This document shows positions 25,943 through 34,978 of a DNA stretch of 64,000 nucleotides, piece after piece. Source of the stretch: Bhargavaea cecembensis (GTDB taxonomy: Bacteria > Bacillota > Bacilli > Bacillales_A > Planococcaceae); the NCBI RefSeq assembly GCF_001619585.1, contig NZ_LQNT01000009.1:620001-684000 (forward strand), in the 5' to 3' direction. Made by a program: the position numbers and the translations under genes. Numbering within the stretch: position 1 is the first letter of the stretch; each line of letters starts with the position of its first letter. The notes under the pieces were generated by a model, which worked only from the letters and a program-made list of their open reading frames with translations, was not told the origin of the DNA and ran no database searches.

Positions 25943-26840
25943 TTCATCCATCTCCTTTATAATTTGCTTTATTAAAATAACTGCTGTCTGGTGATTTGGC
26001 CTTGCCGCCTCTCCACCGCAGGTATTTCCGGGACATCATGGGCAATCCGTCACATTCCAGAGAAAATCCCTGTCATTCTCTAAATCTTTCTCTCTATTGA
26101 ATACCATTTATACGGGGGAACTGTCAAAGAAGATTCAAAATCAAGATACCCAAAAAACAGGACTTTAGAACCTGCATACACTACTTTCAAGGTATTAAAA
26201 ACCCCTATTTTTCGACAATACGCCGGAGAATCCTAGATACTTATACCCGATATCATTTAAGAGATAGACCTAAACAACTCTATCCCCTCAGCTCTTAAGA
26301 GACTTAAGATTCATTTTGACTTCCTGTTTCTCCCTTTATCTTGAATCAATACTAATAAAAATATAAAAAACCGACGTCTGCCGGCACAAAATGGAACCTA
26401 TGATTACTGTCTCTCTAAGTCGTTCCTCTTTCTACTTGCTCCCTTAGAATCCCAAGTCATCTATTTCATTTTGCGAAATATCAATCGAGGCTGCGGCGGC
26501 CTCTACTGCAGACTTGTATCCTGGAAGAAACAGTTCCTGCAACAATGCCCGGCACGCTGTATATCACAGCAGCCTTCGCTGCATCTATTGCCACAAGGAG
26601 ATCATGATCAAGATGGGAATGCAAAAGAAGGAGTATTGAAAATTAGGAACAAAGCCCTTCCCTAAACAAGTAATCTAATAGTTCATCTATTTTCCTGTTT
26701 ATGTATTACATATACGAATTGTTCAGAATTCATTGTGTATATAGACAAAAAAAGCTATTATAATCTCTAATCTACTATAGTTCTGGGTCTTGATTAACGA
26801 TTGGTCGGACTAATGAGCTAAAAAACCGAGGGGGAAGTCA
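25943..26840. other. 900-base gene-poor AT-rich spacer before esxA
   Basis: No intact gene was found. The region holds the esxA promoter region and the promoter of the symporter gene. On the minus strand, 26444-26520 reads as a plausible C-terminal tail (S-A-V-E-A-A-A-A-S-I-D-I-S) ending in I-D-D-L-G-F and a stop. The frame one base off continues it upstream to about 26640 (A-A-V-I-Y-S-V-P-G-I-V-A-G-T-V-S-S). That looks like a decayed gene fragment with a frameshift, but is too short to name. Confidence 0.35.
26733..26764 (+). promoter_or_regulatory. Sigma-A-type promoter of the symporter gene
   Basis: TTGTGT at 26733 and TATTAT/TATAAT at 26756-26764, spacing 17-20 bases, in an AT-rich stretch about 80 bases before the ATG. 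Confidence 0.45.
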
Positions 26841-28298
26841 ATGGATATCATATTAGAAAAGATCGTGGGATGGCTATGGGGGTTGCCGCTCATCTTCACT
26901 GTCCTGTTCGTGGCGCTGTATTTTACTGTCGGAAGCAAGGTCTTCCAGCTCTTTCATCTTCCGCATATTTTCAAAGCGACATTCGGCAAAGTCTTTTCGA
27001 AAGAGGAACGTGACCGCTCCAAATCCGAAAAAGGGATTCTGACACCGTTCCAGGCTGTAAGCACCGCAATCGGCGGCAGCGTGGGTGTCGGAAACATCGG
27101 AGGCGTCGCAACGGCAATTGCGGTCGGGGGGCCCGGTGCGGTCTTCTGGATGTGGCTGACCGCCCTCTTCAGCATGATGACGAAGATGGTCGAAGTCACC
27201 CTCGCCGTCCACTATCGGAGCACCGATGAAAAAGGCGACCCCTATGGCGGACCGACCTACTATATGCAGAAAGGACTCGGAGAAGAAAAGAACTTTAAGT
27301 TCTGGTGGATCCCGGCGTTCCTGTTCGGGTTCGGCATCTTCTCGACGTTCTTCATCACACTTCAGAACTATACGGTCGCAGAGGCGATTGATTCATCGTT
27401 CGGACTCGGCCTGATTCCGTCTTCCCTTATCTACGTGTTCGGAATCTATCTGATCATCCTTGGCGGAATCAAGCGGATCGGGGAAACGGCTTCCAAACTC
27501 ATTCCCGCAATGTGCCTGTTCTATCTGGTTGCCGGCCTATATATCATTTTCTCCAACGCCGGAGAGATCCTGCCGGTCTTCAGCCTGATCTTCGACAGCG
27601 CCTTCAACGGCATGGCGGCTGTCGGCGGGTTCACCGGTGCGGCCGTTGCACAGGTCATCCAGATGGGTGTCGCCCGGGCAGTCTACTCCAACGAAGCCGG
27701 CTGGGGAACATCCCCGATGATCCACTCTACTGCAAAGACCGACCATCCGGTTAAACAGGGCATGTGGGGCGCTGCCGAAGTCTTTATTGACACGATTGTC
27801 ATCTGTACCGTCACCGCGCTTACCATCATCATTACCGGCATGTGGTCAAGCGGCCTGGACGGTGCCTCTCTTACTCTGGCCGCTTTCGAGGAAGGCATCG
27901 GTGAAGCCGGACGCTACATCATCACCATTTCTGTATTCCTGTTCGGCCTGACGACGACAACCGGCTGGTACACCTATTATGAGATTTTGTTGCGCCAAGT
28001 TTTCGGGAAGCCGGAGCAGGCATCTCTGAAAGGCAAAGTACTGAAGTTTTTCCAACTCGTTTACCCGCTGCCCGGACTTCTGCTTGTCATTTATGCGGTA
28101 TACTACGAGCTCCCGGGCAAATACGTATGGTACTTTGCCGACATCACGACTGCCATCCCGACATTCATCAACCTGGTGGTCCTCCTGTTCCTGAGCAAAC
28201 GGTTCTTCGAGCTGCTCCGTGATTATAAGGCCCGTGAATTGGGCGTCGGCATTCCGGATCCGGATTTCAAGGTGTTCTACGAAGACCGCAAAAAGTGA
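26841..28298 (+). CDS. Alanine/glycine:cation symporter (AGCS family)
   Basis: A 485-residue membrane protein with about eleven helices. AGCS signatures include T-P-F-Q-A-V-S-T-A-I-G-G-S-V-G-V-G-N-I-G-G-V-A-T-A near 72-95, Y-G-G-P-T-Y-Y-M near 137, and S-N-E-A-G-W-G-T-S-P near 283. These correspond to the substrate and sodium sites of AgcS/AlsT transporters. It takes up small neutral amino acids with sodium. GAGGGGGAAG precedes the ATG. Stands alone between the secretion locus and a stress gene. Confidence 0.94.
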   Translation: MDIILEKIVGWLWGLPLIFTVLFVALYFTVGSKVFQLFHLPHIFKATFGKVFSKEERDRSKSEKGILTPFQAVSTAIGGSVGVGNIGGVATAIAVGGPGAVFWMWLTALFSMMTKMVEVTLAVHYRSTDEKGDPYGGPTYYMQKGLGEEKNFKFWWIPAFLFGFGIFSTFFITLQNYTVAEAIDSSFGLGLIPSSLIYVFGIYLIILGGIKRIGETASKLIPAMCLFYLVAGLYIIFSNAGEILPVFSLIFDSAFNGMAAVGGFTGAAVAQVIQMGVARAVYSNEAGWGTSPMIHSTAKTDHPVKQGMWGAAEVFIDTIVICTVTALTIIITGMWSSGLDGASLTLAAFEEGIGEAGRYIITISVFLFGLTTTTGWYTYYEILLRQVFGKPEQASLKGKVLKFFQLVYPLPGLLLVIYAVYYELPGKYVWYFADITTAIPTFINLVVLLFLSKRFFELLRDYKARELGVGIPDPDFKVFYEDRKK

Positions 28299-28319
28299 TC
28301 TTCCTGCCGTCTCCTCACC

Positions 28320-28344
28320 GTTTATTTAGAATCCCTCAGGGAAT
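28320..28344 (+). promoter_or_regulatory. Sigma-B-type promoter of the GSP26-like gene
   Basis: GTTTAT, 13 bases, GGGAAT: close to the Bacillus Sigma-B consensus GTTTAA-N12-14-GGGTAT. It ends 36 bases before the ATG of a YdaG-like stress gene, whose B. subtilis homologue belongs to the Sigma-B regulon. Confidence 0.6.
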
Positions 28345-28380
28345 AGTAAAAAGGGAATTCCAAATACGGGAGGGATCCGG

Positions 28381-28794
28381 ATGGATACAAAAGCAGCTGC
28401 ACAGAAAATACTTGACGAAAGCATGGTCGGCACAATGGCCACCGTCCAGGGCGGCAAGCCGTTCACCCGATACATGACATTCTTCAACGATGGCTTCACT
28501 TTATACACGGCGACCTCGAAACAGACCGACAAAGTGGATGAGCTCGAGGCCAATCCGCACACACATATCCTGATCGGCTATGAAGGCGAAGGCTTCGGCG
28601 ATGATTATCTGGAGATCATGGGCACTGCCGAGGTTACGGACGACGAAGGACTGATCGACAAAGTCTGGAATGACGCGCTCAAAGGTTATTTTGACGGCCC
28701 GGACGATCCAAATCTTGTCATTCTTAAAGTCCGGCCCGATGCAATGCGTGTCATGAACAAAAAAGGACAGTCACCCCAAGACGTGTCTTTGTAA
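28381..28794 (+). CDS. General stress protein 26-like (pyridoxamine-phosphate-oxidase fold)
   Basis: A 137-residue split-barrel flavin/PNPOx-like protein of the YdaG/GS26 family. It has G-T-M-A-T-V-Q-G-G-K-P-F-T-R near residues 17-30, D-E-L-E-A-N-P-H-T-H near 52 and G-T-A-E-V-T-D-D near 80. Such proteins bind FMN or similar cofactors and are soluble. GGGAGG precedes the ATG and a Sigma-B-type promoter lies just upstream. A strong terminator follows. Confidence 0.9.
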   Translation: MDTKAAAQKILDESMVGTMATVQGGKPFTRYMTFFNDGFTLYTATSKQTDKVDELEANPHTHILIGYEGEGFGDDYLEIMGTAEVTDDEGLIDKVWNDALKGYFDGPDDPNLVILKVRPDAMRVMNKKGQSPQDVSL

Positions 28795-28807
28795 GGACGG
28801 CATTCAG

Positions 28808-28841
28808 GCCCTCCGGCAACCTTGCCGGAGGGTCTTTTCTT
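28808..28841 (+). terminator. terminator after the GSP26-like gene
   Basis: CCCTCCGGCAA pairs with TTGCCGGAGGG, two-base loop, then TCTTTTCTT. Confidence 0.9.
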
Positions 28842-28914
28842 ACCCCGATGTCTGATTCCGGTAATCAAGGGTATACAATAGAAACCGCAGCGCTCCAAGG
28901 AAGGAGAAAACGAC

Positions 28915-30210
28915 GTGAACTCCAAGTTCGAGGAAATGCAGAAACGCCTGCACCATATCGGGAACCTGAACAATTACATAGAACAGCTGATTGACAAAGT
29001 CCCGGGGAACCTGATCTCGGAAAAACAGCGGAGGAAGCTGGTCGATGCCATCACAGATGATGAGGATTTGAACGACCTGCTTGAAGGGCTCAAAAACCCA
29101 CGCCCGCCCCGTTTCGTACTTGTCGGAAGGACCGGCGTCGGAAAAAGCAGCCTCATCAATGCAATGAGCGGCAAATACCTGGCTGAAGTGAGCGATGTGG
29201 AAATCGGCACGAAAGAAGCCCGGCGGTTCACCTATGAGGCGGACGGCCAGGTGTATTTTGAAGTGATCGACACGCGCGGAATCGGAGAATCGGAAACATT
29301 CGATACAAAAGCGGAGGATGAACTTGCCGGGGTGATCCGCGAGTTCCGGCCGGATGCGCTCCTCTTCCTGCAGAAAGCGACGGAACGGGCGCATATCGAC
29401 AAGGATGTCCTCGTGACCAAACAGCTGATGGAAAAGGCTGGCGGCGACCTCCCGCTTATAGCAATCCTGACGCATATCGATGAACTCAACCCGTCCCGCA
29501 TCAAGGAACCCGACCGGTATCCGGAGGACAAGCTTAAACTGATTGCGGAGAAAGCCCATCAGCTGGAACGAATCTTCAGCGAATACGGGCTGACGGCAAC
29601 CGCGATTCTCCCCGTCTCCTCGTACATCGAATGGGGTACCGACTCGGATGGTGAACATCAGAATCCGGAAATCTCATTTGACGGGCGGAAAGGAATCGAG
29701 GAGCTGCTGGATTTTTTGGAGGACAGCCTGGATGTCCGGGCAGCCATCCACCTCGGCCTGACCGTACGGCTGAACCGGGTAGCAGCCCGAATTGCTGAGC
29801 GCTTTATCCGGATTTTCTCCGCTCTTAGTGCCACCGTCGCCCTAAGTCCGATCATCGCCTCGGATATCGCAGTCCTCCTCACGCTCCAGTCAATGTTGAT
29901 GATGATCATCGCCTATCTGTCCGGACGTGAATTGGAATTTAAGACTGCAAGAGACTTGCTGATTTCACTCGGAGGGATCGGCGCCACCGGCTTCACCCTG
30001 CGGATGGTCGCCCAGCAGGGCACCAAGTTTGCAAATCTTGTCTTCCCCGGCGCCGGCTCGGCCCTCAGCGCAACGATCGCCAGCGGAGGCACATACGCCA
30101 TCGGCAAAGCTGCCGTTGCCTATTACCTGCGGGGTGTTCCGCGAAATCAGCTGGAGCAGGTAGTCAAAGACGCCCAAGATGAATTCCGGGAAGAAAAGAA
30201 AAGCCATTGA
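28915..30210 (+). CDS. GTPase with C-terminal membrane-associated domain
   Basis: A 431-residue protein. The G domain (about 64-250) has G1 G-R-T-G-V-G-K-S near 72, G3 D-T-R-G near 120 and a degenerate G4 T-H-I-D in place of N-K-x-D. The C-terminal part (about 290-400) has three hydrophobic helices (S-P-I-I-A-S-D-I-A-V-L-L, I-A-Y-L-S-G and a Gly-rich A-I-G-K-A-A-V-A-Y-Y), as in DUF697/YcjF-like GTPases. It probably binds or remodels the membrane; the pathway is unknown. The start is GTG at 28915, with AAGGAAGGAG 7 bases upstream. Convergent with the tag cluster. Confidence 0.85.
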   Translation: MNSKFEEMQKRLHHIGNLNNYIEQLIDKVPGNLISEKQRRKLVDAITDDEDLNDLLEGLKNPRPPRFVLVGRTGVGKSSLINAMSGKYLAEVSDVEIGTKEARRFTYEADGQVYFEVIDTRGIGESETFDTKAEDELAGVIREFRPDALLFLQKATERAHIDKDVLVTKQLMEKAGGDLPLIAILTHIDELNPSRIKEPDRYPEDKLKLIAEKAHQLERIFSEYGLTATAILPVSSYIEWGTDSDGEHQNPEISFDGRKGIEELLDFLEDSLDVRAAIHLGLTVRLNRVAARIAERFIRIFSALSATVALSPIIASDIAVLLTLQSMLMMIIAYLSGRELEFKTARDLLISLGGIGATGFTLRMVAQQGTKFANLVFPGAGSALSATIASGGTYAIGKAAVAYYLRGVPRNQLEQVVKDAQDEFREEKKSH

Positions 30211-30228
30211 GGTGCATGTCAGCAAAAT

Positions 30229-30276
30229 AAAGCAGTGGTCCTGGTCGCCTTCCGCAACCAGAACCACTGCTTCTTA
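30229..30276. terminator. bidirectional terminator between GTPase and tagH
   Basis: AAGCAGTGGTCCTGGT pairs with ACCAGAACCACTGCTT (one mismatch), flanked by A/T-rich runs. Confidence 0.8.
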
Positions 30277-30310
30277 TAGTTATCGTTCAAACTTGGCTAT
30301 TCAACACAAG

Positions 30311-31132
30311 TCAATGCGCTGCGGTCTCCGGCTTTCCGCTCGACTTGCTGCGCTTTGCCAGCACGGATTCCCTGTACCGGTTACGTTCTTTTTTGGACAT
30401 TTTTTGATAGTCCTTCATGAACTCATCGTAATGCTTCAGGACTTCTTCGGTTTCTCCGGTTTCCCGTATCGTTCCGAACTCAAGCCAGACGATCCGGTCG
30501 CAGAACTTGCGCATCTGACCTAAGGAGTGGCTGACAAAGAACATCGTCTTTCCCCGTTCTTTAAACTCCATCATCTTGGCAAGACTCTTTTCCGAAAAAG
30601 CTTTGTCTCCGACAGATAGGGCTTCATCGACAATTAGAATATCCGGATTGACCCGGACTGAGATTGAAAATCCAAGCCGCGATTTCATTCCGCTCGAATA
30701 GGATTTCACCGGCTGGTCGATGAATTTCTCAATCTCCGCAAACTCGATGATTTCTTCTTCCATCTCATCAATTTCAGCTTTGCTGAATCCGAGCATCAGC
30801 AATTTAAGCTCGATATTCTGCCGTCCGGTAAGGTTATTATCAAGGCCTGCATTAACCGCAATAAGAGAGATGCTGCCATTTGCAATCACTTCACCGGAAG
30901 TTGGCGGAATGATCCCCGCAATGATATTGGAAAGAGTCGACTTGCCGGAACCGTTAATGCCGATAAATCCGACAATCTCTCCGTGATCCACTTCGAGAGA
31001 AACACCATTCAGAGCAAAAAAGTCCTCTCCGTACTCCTTCCACGGCATGACCAGATCGAGGATACGTTCAGAGCTTTTCTTATACAATTTGTAGCGCTTG
31101 CTCACATCTTTTACAATGACTGCTTTGGACAT
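30311..31132 (-). CDS. tagH: TagH, ATPase of the wall teichoic acid exporter (short form)
   Basis: A 273-residue ABC ATPase. It has Walker A G-I-N-G-S-G-K-S, signature Y-S-S-G-M-K-S-R-L, Walker B D-I-L-I-V-D-E and a switch His in F-V-S-H-S. The G-L-D-N-N-L-T-G-R-Q-N segment is typical of polysaccharide/teichoic exporters. B. subtilis TagH has a long C-terminal SH3-like extension (about 530 residues total) that is missing here; the gene stops soon after the ATPase domain with a basic tail. Start 31132 gives M-S-K-A-V-I-V-K; a TAATG overlap with tagG at 31150 is the alternative. Pairs with TagG. Confidence 0.9.
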   Translation of the reverse strand: MSKAVIVKDVSKRYKLYKKSSERILDLVMPWKEYGEDFFALNGVSLEVDHGEIVGFIGINGSGKSTLSNIIAGIIPPTSGEVIANGSISLIAVNAGLDNNLTGRQNIELKLLMLGFSKAEIDEMEEEIIEFAEIEKFIDQPVKSYSSGMKSRLGFSISVRVNPDILIVDEALSVGDKAFSEKSLAKMMEFKERGKTMFFVSHSLGQMRKFCDRIVWLEFGTIRETGETEEVLKHYDEFMKDYQKMSKKERNRYRESVLAKRSKSSGKPETAAH

Positions 31133-31149
31133 TGTTTTCCCAACTTTCA

Positions 31150-31956
31150 TTACAGGAAGTCAATAAATTGACTCCGGAATTTCACATGAAGTGCAGAACC
31201 GAATATGAACAGAATCAATACCACACCCACCATGTATGCCGTGTAGACCGGGTTCTCAAGGAAATACCAACCTTCTCCCAGCAGCGAATAACGATAACCT
31301 TCCACAATATAATAGAACGGATTGATCTTGACTGCTGTCTGCCAAGACTCCGGCAGCAGTGAAGGCGGCCAAAGAATTGGGGACAGATAAAGCAGCATTC
31401 TCATAATGGATTGAAGAAGCATTTGGACATCCCGGACAATCGTTGCCAGTGTCGACGTGATTAATGTCATTCCCAAAAGAAGGACCAGCAGGATGGCAGT
31501 ATAGATCGGCAGCTGCAGATAATACACCGAAACCGGATATCCGGTGAACTGGAGCACCAGCATTCCCAAACCCAATAGAATCAGGTGCGGATAAAACTGA
31601 GCCAGAATCACATAGCTCGGGATGACACTCATGGGGAAGTTCATCTTTGAGAGCATCTTTATTTTCGAATAAACTGATTTGGTTCCCCTCAGAATCCCCT
31701 GGTTGATGAAGAACCAGACAAGGATTCCTGAAAACATCCATTGGAAGTACGGGATATCACCGATCGGCTCCCGCTGGCGGATACCAAAACCAAATACAAA
31801 CCAGTAAATCAGAATTTGGATAGCGGGATTGATAACCTCCCATGCAGCCCCCAAATAACTGCCCGTGGCTGCACTCCTAAATTCATAAAGCGACAACCGC
31901 CGTGCCAGGATGAAGTTTCTGATCTGTTCGTTTAAGACTGTCAATGCAGATTTCAT
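31150..31956 (-). CDS. tagG: TagG, permease of the wall teichoic acid exporter
   Basis: A 268-residue ABC-2 type permease with about six helices. The N-terminal amphipathic stretch R-R-L-S-L-Y-E-F-R precedes the first helices. F-V-F-G-F-G-I-R and L-S-P-I-L-W-P-P are typical of the TagG/RfbA group. It moves the lipid-linked teichoic acid chain across the membrane with TagH. TAGGAG precedes the ATG. It starts 26 bases after the stop of the tagF-like gene and overlaps the possible upstream tagH start. Confidence 0.92.
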   Translation of the reverse strand: MKSALTVLNEQIRNFILARRLSLYEFRSAATGSYLGAAWEVINPAIQILIYWFVFGFGIRQREPIGDIPYFQWMFSGILVWFFINQGILRGTKSVYSKIKMLSKMNFPMSVIPSYVILAQFYPHLILLGLGMLVLQFTGYPVSVYYLQLPIYTAILLVLLLGMTLITSTLATIVRDVQMLLQSIMRMLLYLSPILWPPSLLPESWQTAVKINPFYYIVEGYRYSLLGEGWYFLENPVYTAYMVGVVLILFIFGSALHVKFRSQFIDFL

Positions 31957-31981
31957 AGTGGTTGCTCCTACAAGATTAATG

Positions 31982-33166
31982 TCACTTCCTGAGAAAAGCG
32001 TTGACTACCCGCTTTGTTGCATGACCATCCTCAAGGGAAGTGAACGTTTTCCGGAATTTACGGTAAACTTCGCTTTTCTCCGTCTGCAACTGTTCAGTAT
32101 TCCGGATCACATCGAATAATTCCTCTTCAGTACGGACAATGGGACCCGGTGCTTCTTTCTCGATAGGGAAATAAAAACCCCTCAACTGGTCCCGATACTG
32201 ATCCAAGTCATACATATAAAACACGATCGGCCTATTCAGAACTGAGTAATCGAAAAACACCGAAGAATAATCCGTAATCAGCAAATCTGATGTGATATAA
32301 AGATCCCGGATATCCGGATAGGCCGATACATCAATGACCGCTCCGTTATATTCCTCAAAATTAAAGTTTTCGGCGATCAGGTAATGCATTCTCGTCAAGA
32401 GAACCCATTCCTCCGAAAACTCTTTTTCCCATTGTTTCAGATCAAATTGAAAATCAAATTTGTACTTCCCTTTTTCATAAAACTCATGATCTCTCCAGGT
32501 TGGCGCATACAGCATCACTTTCTTTCCATCCGGAATTCCAAGCGACTCTCTTACCGACCGGACATCTGGTTCAGTAAAGTTTGTCAGCAGGTCATTACGG
32601 GGATAACCGGATTCAATTACATTTCCCTTATACCCAAAAGCCCGTTTGAATATCTTCGTCGAGTAGGGATTGGGAGAAACGAGAAAGTCCCATTTCGAAG
32701 ACTCGCTGAGGAAATTCCGGCGGTATCTTTCGGTGTCGGTCCCTGGCATATGAACCGTTTCAATATCGAGGCCCAATTTCTTTAGCGGCGTTCCATGCCA
32801 GGTCTGCACATAAATCGTGCCCGGCGGCTTCGGCATCCAGCCGGGAAGACGGACATTGTTCACCCAGTATTTCGCTCGCGGGAATTCAAGAAACCATTTG
32901 GGAGTGAACCTCTTCACATACGGAACGCCATGCGACTCAAAAAGATCCACGGCGCGCTTATCGATACTCCAAACCAACCTGAATTCAGGGTGATGCTTCT
33001 TCATATATTCATAAATGGCCCGCGGGCTGTCGCTATATTGCCTGGCATGGAAGCTCTCAAAGAACACCGTATGCTTTTTCCTGGGCAAGAGGCCCATCAG
33101 CCGGAAAGCGACTCGAAAGATCCGTTTTGGAATAGAACTCTTCTTTAACTTTTCAATTAAGGCCAT
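31982..33166 (-). CDS. TagF-like CDP-glycerol glycerophosphotransferase
   Basis: A 394-residue GT-B enzyme of the teichoic acid polymerase family. It has the W-H-G-T-P-L-K-K-L-G motif near 120, N-P-Y-S-T near 165, and the C-terminal T-D-Y-S-S-V-F-F-D-Y near 300. B. subtilis TagF is nearly twice as long; this protein has only the catalytic part, like short TarF/TagF enzymes. It adds glycerol phosphate from CDP-glycerol to the linkage unit or growing chain, at the membrane. Start 33166 was chosen by the GGAAGGTG site; a much longer upstream frame overlaps the divergent tagD promoter and is not used. Confidence 0.88.
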   Translation of the reverse strand: MALIEKLKKSSIPKRIFRVAFRLMGLLPRKKHTVFFESFHARQYSDSPRAIYEYMKKHHPEFRLVWSIDKRAVDLFESHGVPYVKRFTPKWFLEFPRAKYWVNNVRLPGWMPKPPGTIYVQTWHGTPLKKLGLDIETVHMPGTDTERYRRNFLSESSKWDFLVSPNPYSTKIFKRAFGYKGNVIESGYPRNDLLTNFTEPDVRSVRESLGIPDGKKVMLYAPTWRDHEFYEKGKYKFDFQFDLKQWEKEFSEEWVLLTRMHYLIAENFNFEEYNGAVIDVSAYPDIRDLYITSDLLITDYSSVFFDYSVLNRPIVFYMYDLDQYRDQLRGFYFPIEKEAPGPIVRTEEELFDVIRNTEQLQTEKSEVYRKFRKTFTSLEDGHATKRVVNAFLRK

Positions 33167-33344
33167 GGCGCTGATCACCTTCCGAAATTTGTTTGCATTC
33201 TGTTTTGAAGAATAGCTTTCATAAGAGCGCGCTTCAAGTTCTTCGCTATTTTTTTCGGAACATGTTGTATATAATAACATACGATTCAACATTATATTAT
33301 TATCAGGAGTATGGTCCTGTCCTACATTGAGGAGATGCATTTTA
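33167..33344. promoter_or_regulatory. divergent tag promoter region
   Basis: A 178-base AT-rich spacer between the divergent tagF-like and tagD genes. It contains three AACAT motifs (near 33257, 33274 and 33286) and several TATAAT-like hexamers. In B. subtilis the equivalent tag divergon is controlled by PhoP through TTAACA-type repeats; a similar control is possible but the match is weak. Confidence 0.35.
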
Positions 33345-33737
33345 ATGAAACGTGTGATTACATACGGAACCTTTGACCTCATTCACCATGGTCATATCAA
33401 TATTCTTCGCAGAGCGAAAGAATACGGTGACTATTTGATTGTCGGAGTGTCCACTGATGAATTCAATGCCATTAAAGGAAAAAATGCATACTACCCTTAT
33501 GAAGAACGGAAACTCATCCTCGAAGCGATCCGGTATGTCGATGAAGTGATTCCAGAGTCCGACTGGGGCCAAAAAGTTAAGGATATCAAGGATTACAACG
33601 TTGATATTTTCGTTATGGGCTCTGACTGGGAAGGCAAGTTTGATGAACTCGCTGAACATTGTGAAGTCGTATACCTCCCACGCACGGAGGGAATCTCCTC
33701 CTCAAAAATCAAAGAGGACTTAAAGGACAACGAATAA
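33345..33737 (+). CDS. tagD: TagD, glycerol-3-phosphate cytidylyltransferase
   Basis: A 130-residue nucleotidyltransferase. It has the CTP-binding motif G-T-F-D-L-I-H-H-G-H at residues 8-17 and the R-T-E-G-I-S-S-S-K-I signature near 112. It makes CDP-glycerol for both glycerophosphotransferases of this cluster. Start at 33345 with GAGGAG about 9 bases upstream. Its stop overlaps the next start (TAATG). Confidence 0.96.
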   Translation: MKRVITYGTFDLIHHGHINILRRAKEYGDYLIVGVSTDEFNAIKGKNAYYPYEERKLILEAIRYVDEVIPESDWGQKVKDIKDYNVDIFVMGSDWEGKFDELAEHCEVVYLPRTEGISSSKIKEDLKDNE

Positions 33738-34891
33738 TGAGAGACATTGCAATCTCAGTGTACTCCCGGCTTTTCTCTTTCGTATTCTCCATGTTCAAAC
33801 TGCTTCCGCTTCGCAGAAAAACTGTTTTTTTATCGTCTTTCGGCAATAATGCCTGGTATGTTGCGAATGAGCTGGGGAGCACTGACAATCAGCCGGTCAT
33901 CTTCCTAAATGACTCAAGGTGCCGGATTGATTTCAGCAATACCACGCCGGCTCGGAAGAAAGTCTACACTTTTGAAACCGCCAATATACGGGATATGATC
34001 ATGTCCATTTACCATTTGGCGACGGCCAGGTATGTATTTATCGACAATTATGTCGGAGTCTTTGCCGGACTCCGCTTTCGTAAAGAGGTAGAGCCGGTCC
34101 AGTTATGGCATGCAGCCGGAGCCATCAAGCGGTTTGGCTGGACAGACCCTGAGACATCAAAAAGAAGCAGAAGGTCCCAAGAACGCTTTCAGGCTGTGTA
34201 TGACCGTTTTTACTGGCTTCCAGTCGGCTCTGAAAAAATGAAATCAATTTTTATGGAATCATTTAAAATCGATGCCGCACACTTCCTGCCAACTGGTGTG
34301 CCGATGACAGACTTTTATTTCGACACTGCTGCGGTTGCCGGGGGGGCAGAAAACGTTCTGCATCAATATCCGGCAGCACGGGGGAAGAAAATCATTCTTT
34401 ACGCTCCGACTTTCAGGAAAGATCAACTTAACCGACAGAATATATCCCTGAATTTCGAGGAACTGCTAAACGGTATTTCCGAGGACTTCATTATAATGGT
34501 CAGGCTTCATCCTGCGGTCAGGGAGAATTCCGAGTTACCCGAACATCCGCGGCTGATTGACGCCGGAACATACCCTAACGTAAATGAGCTGCTGGCCGCA
34601 ACAGATATCCTCGTGACCGACTATTCCTCACTACCATTCGAGTATGGACTATTGCGACGTAAGATGATTTTCTTTCTTCATGACCTGGAGGAGTATTCGA
34701 AAAAAACGGGGATATGGGCAGAATCCGCTGATTTCTTCCCGGGTCCCGTAGCAGCAACCACGCAAGAAATCATTGGGCATATTAATGACCCTGCCATCGA
34801 TTATAATCAGATCGATGATTTTAATGCAGTCTGGAATGAATATTCGGACGGGTGCTCCAGCAGGAAGTTAATCAACCGGATTTATAAATGA
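33737..34891 (+). CDS. tagB: TagB-like CDP-glycerol glycerophosphotransferase (primase)
   Basis: A 384-residue membrane-associated GT-B enzyme close in size to B. subtilis TagB (381). An N-terminal hydrophobic/amphipathic segment (about 8-24) is followed by W-H-A-A-G-A-I-K-R-F-G-W near 128, the TagB-type variant of the family motif, and T-D-Y-S-S-L-P-F-E-Y near 294. It adds the first glycerol phosphate to the disaccharide linkage unit. Translationally coupled to tagD by TAATG. A good terminator follows. Confidence 0.9.
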   Translation: MRDIAISVYSRLFSFVFSMFKLLPLRRKTVFLSSFGNNAWYVANELGSTDNQPVIFLNDSRCRIDFSNTTPARKKVYTFETANIRDMIMSIYHLATARYVFIDNYVGVFAGLRFRKEVEPVQLWHAAGAIKRFGWTDPETSKRSRRSQERFQAVYDRFYWLPVGSEKMKSIFMESFKIDAAHFLPTGVPMTDFYFDTAAVAGGAENVLHQYPAARGKKIILYAPTFRKDQLNRQNISLNFEELLNGISEDFIIMVRLHPAVRENSELPEHPRLIDAGTYPNVNELLAATDILVTDYSSLPFEYGLLRRKMIFFLHDLEEYSKKTGIWAESADFFPGPVAATTQEIIGHINDPAIDYNQIDDFNAVWNEYSDGCSSRKLINRIYK

Positions 34892-34927
34892 AACAGGCTT
34901 CCCGACACTGCGGAAGCCTGTTTTTAT
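34891..34927 (+). terminator. terminator after tagB
   Basis: AACAGGCTTCC and GGAAGCCTGTT form an 11-bp stem followed by TTTATT. Confidence 0.9.
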
Positions 34928-34978
34928 TACCATTCATACATTTCATCCTTACTTACCCTTCATCCTGGTGAGATCGGC

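Noticed and set aside
26471-26665. Cys-rich 64-codon plus-strand frame in the spacer before esxA
   Set aside because: TTG start without a ribosome site; the opposite strand reads more like a protein remnant.
28840-29658. Minus-strand frame of 272 codons over the GTPase
   Set aside because: Antiparallel shadow of the GTPase coding strand.
33167-33382. 72-residue N-terminal extension of the TagF-like protein
   Set aside because: Overlaps the divergent tagD start; strong ribosome site supports 33166.
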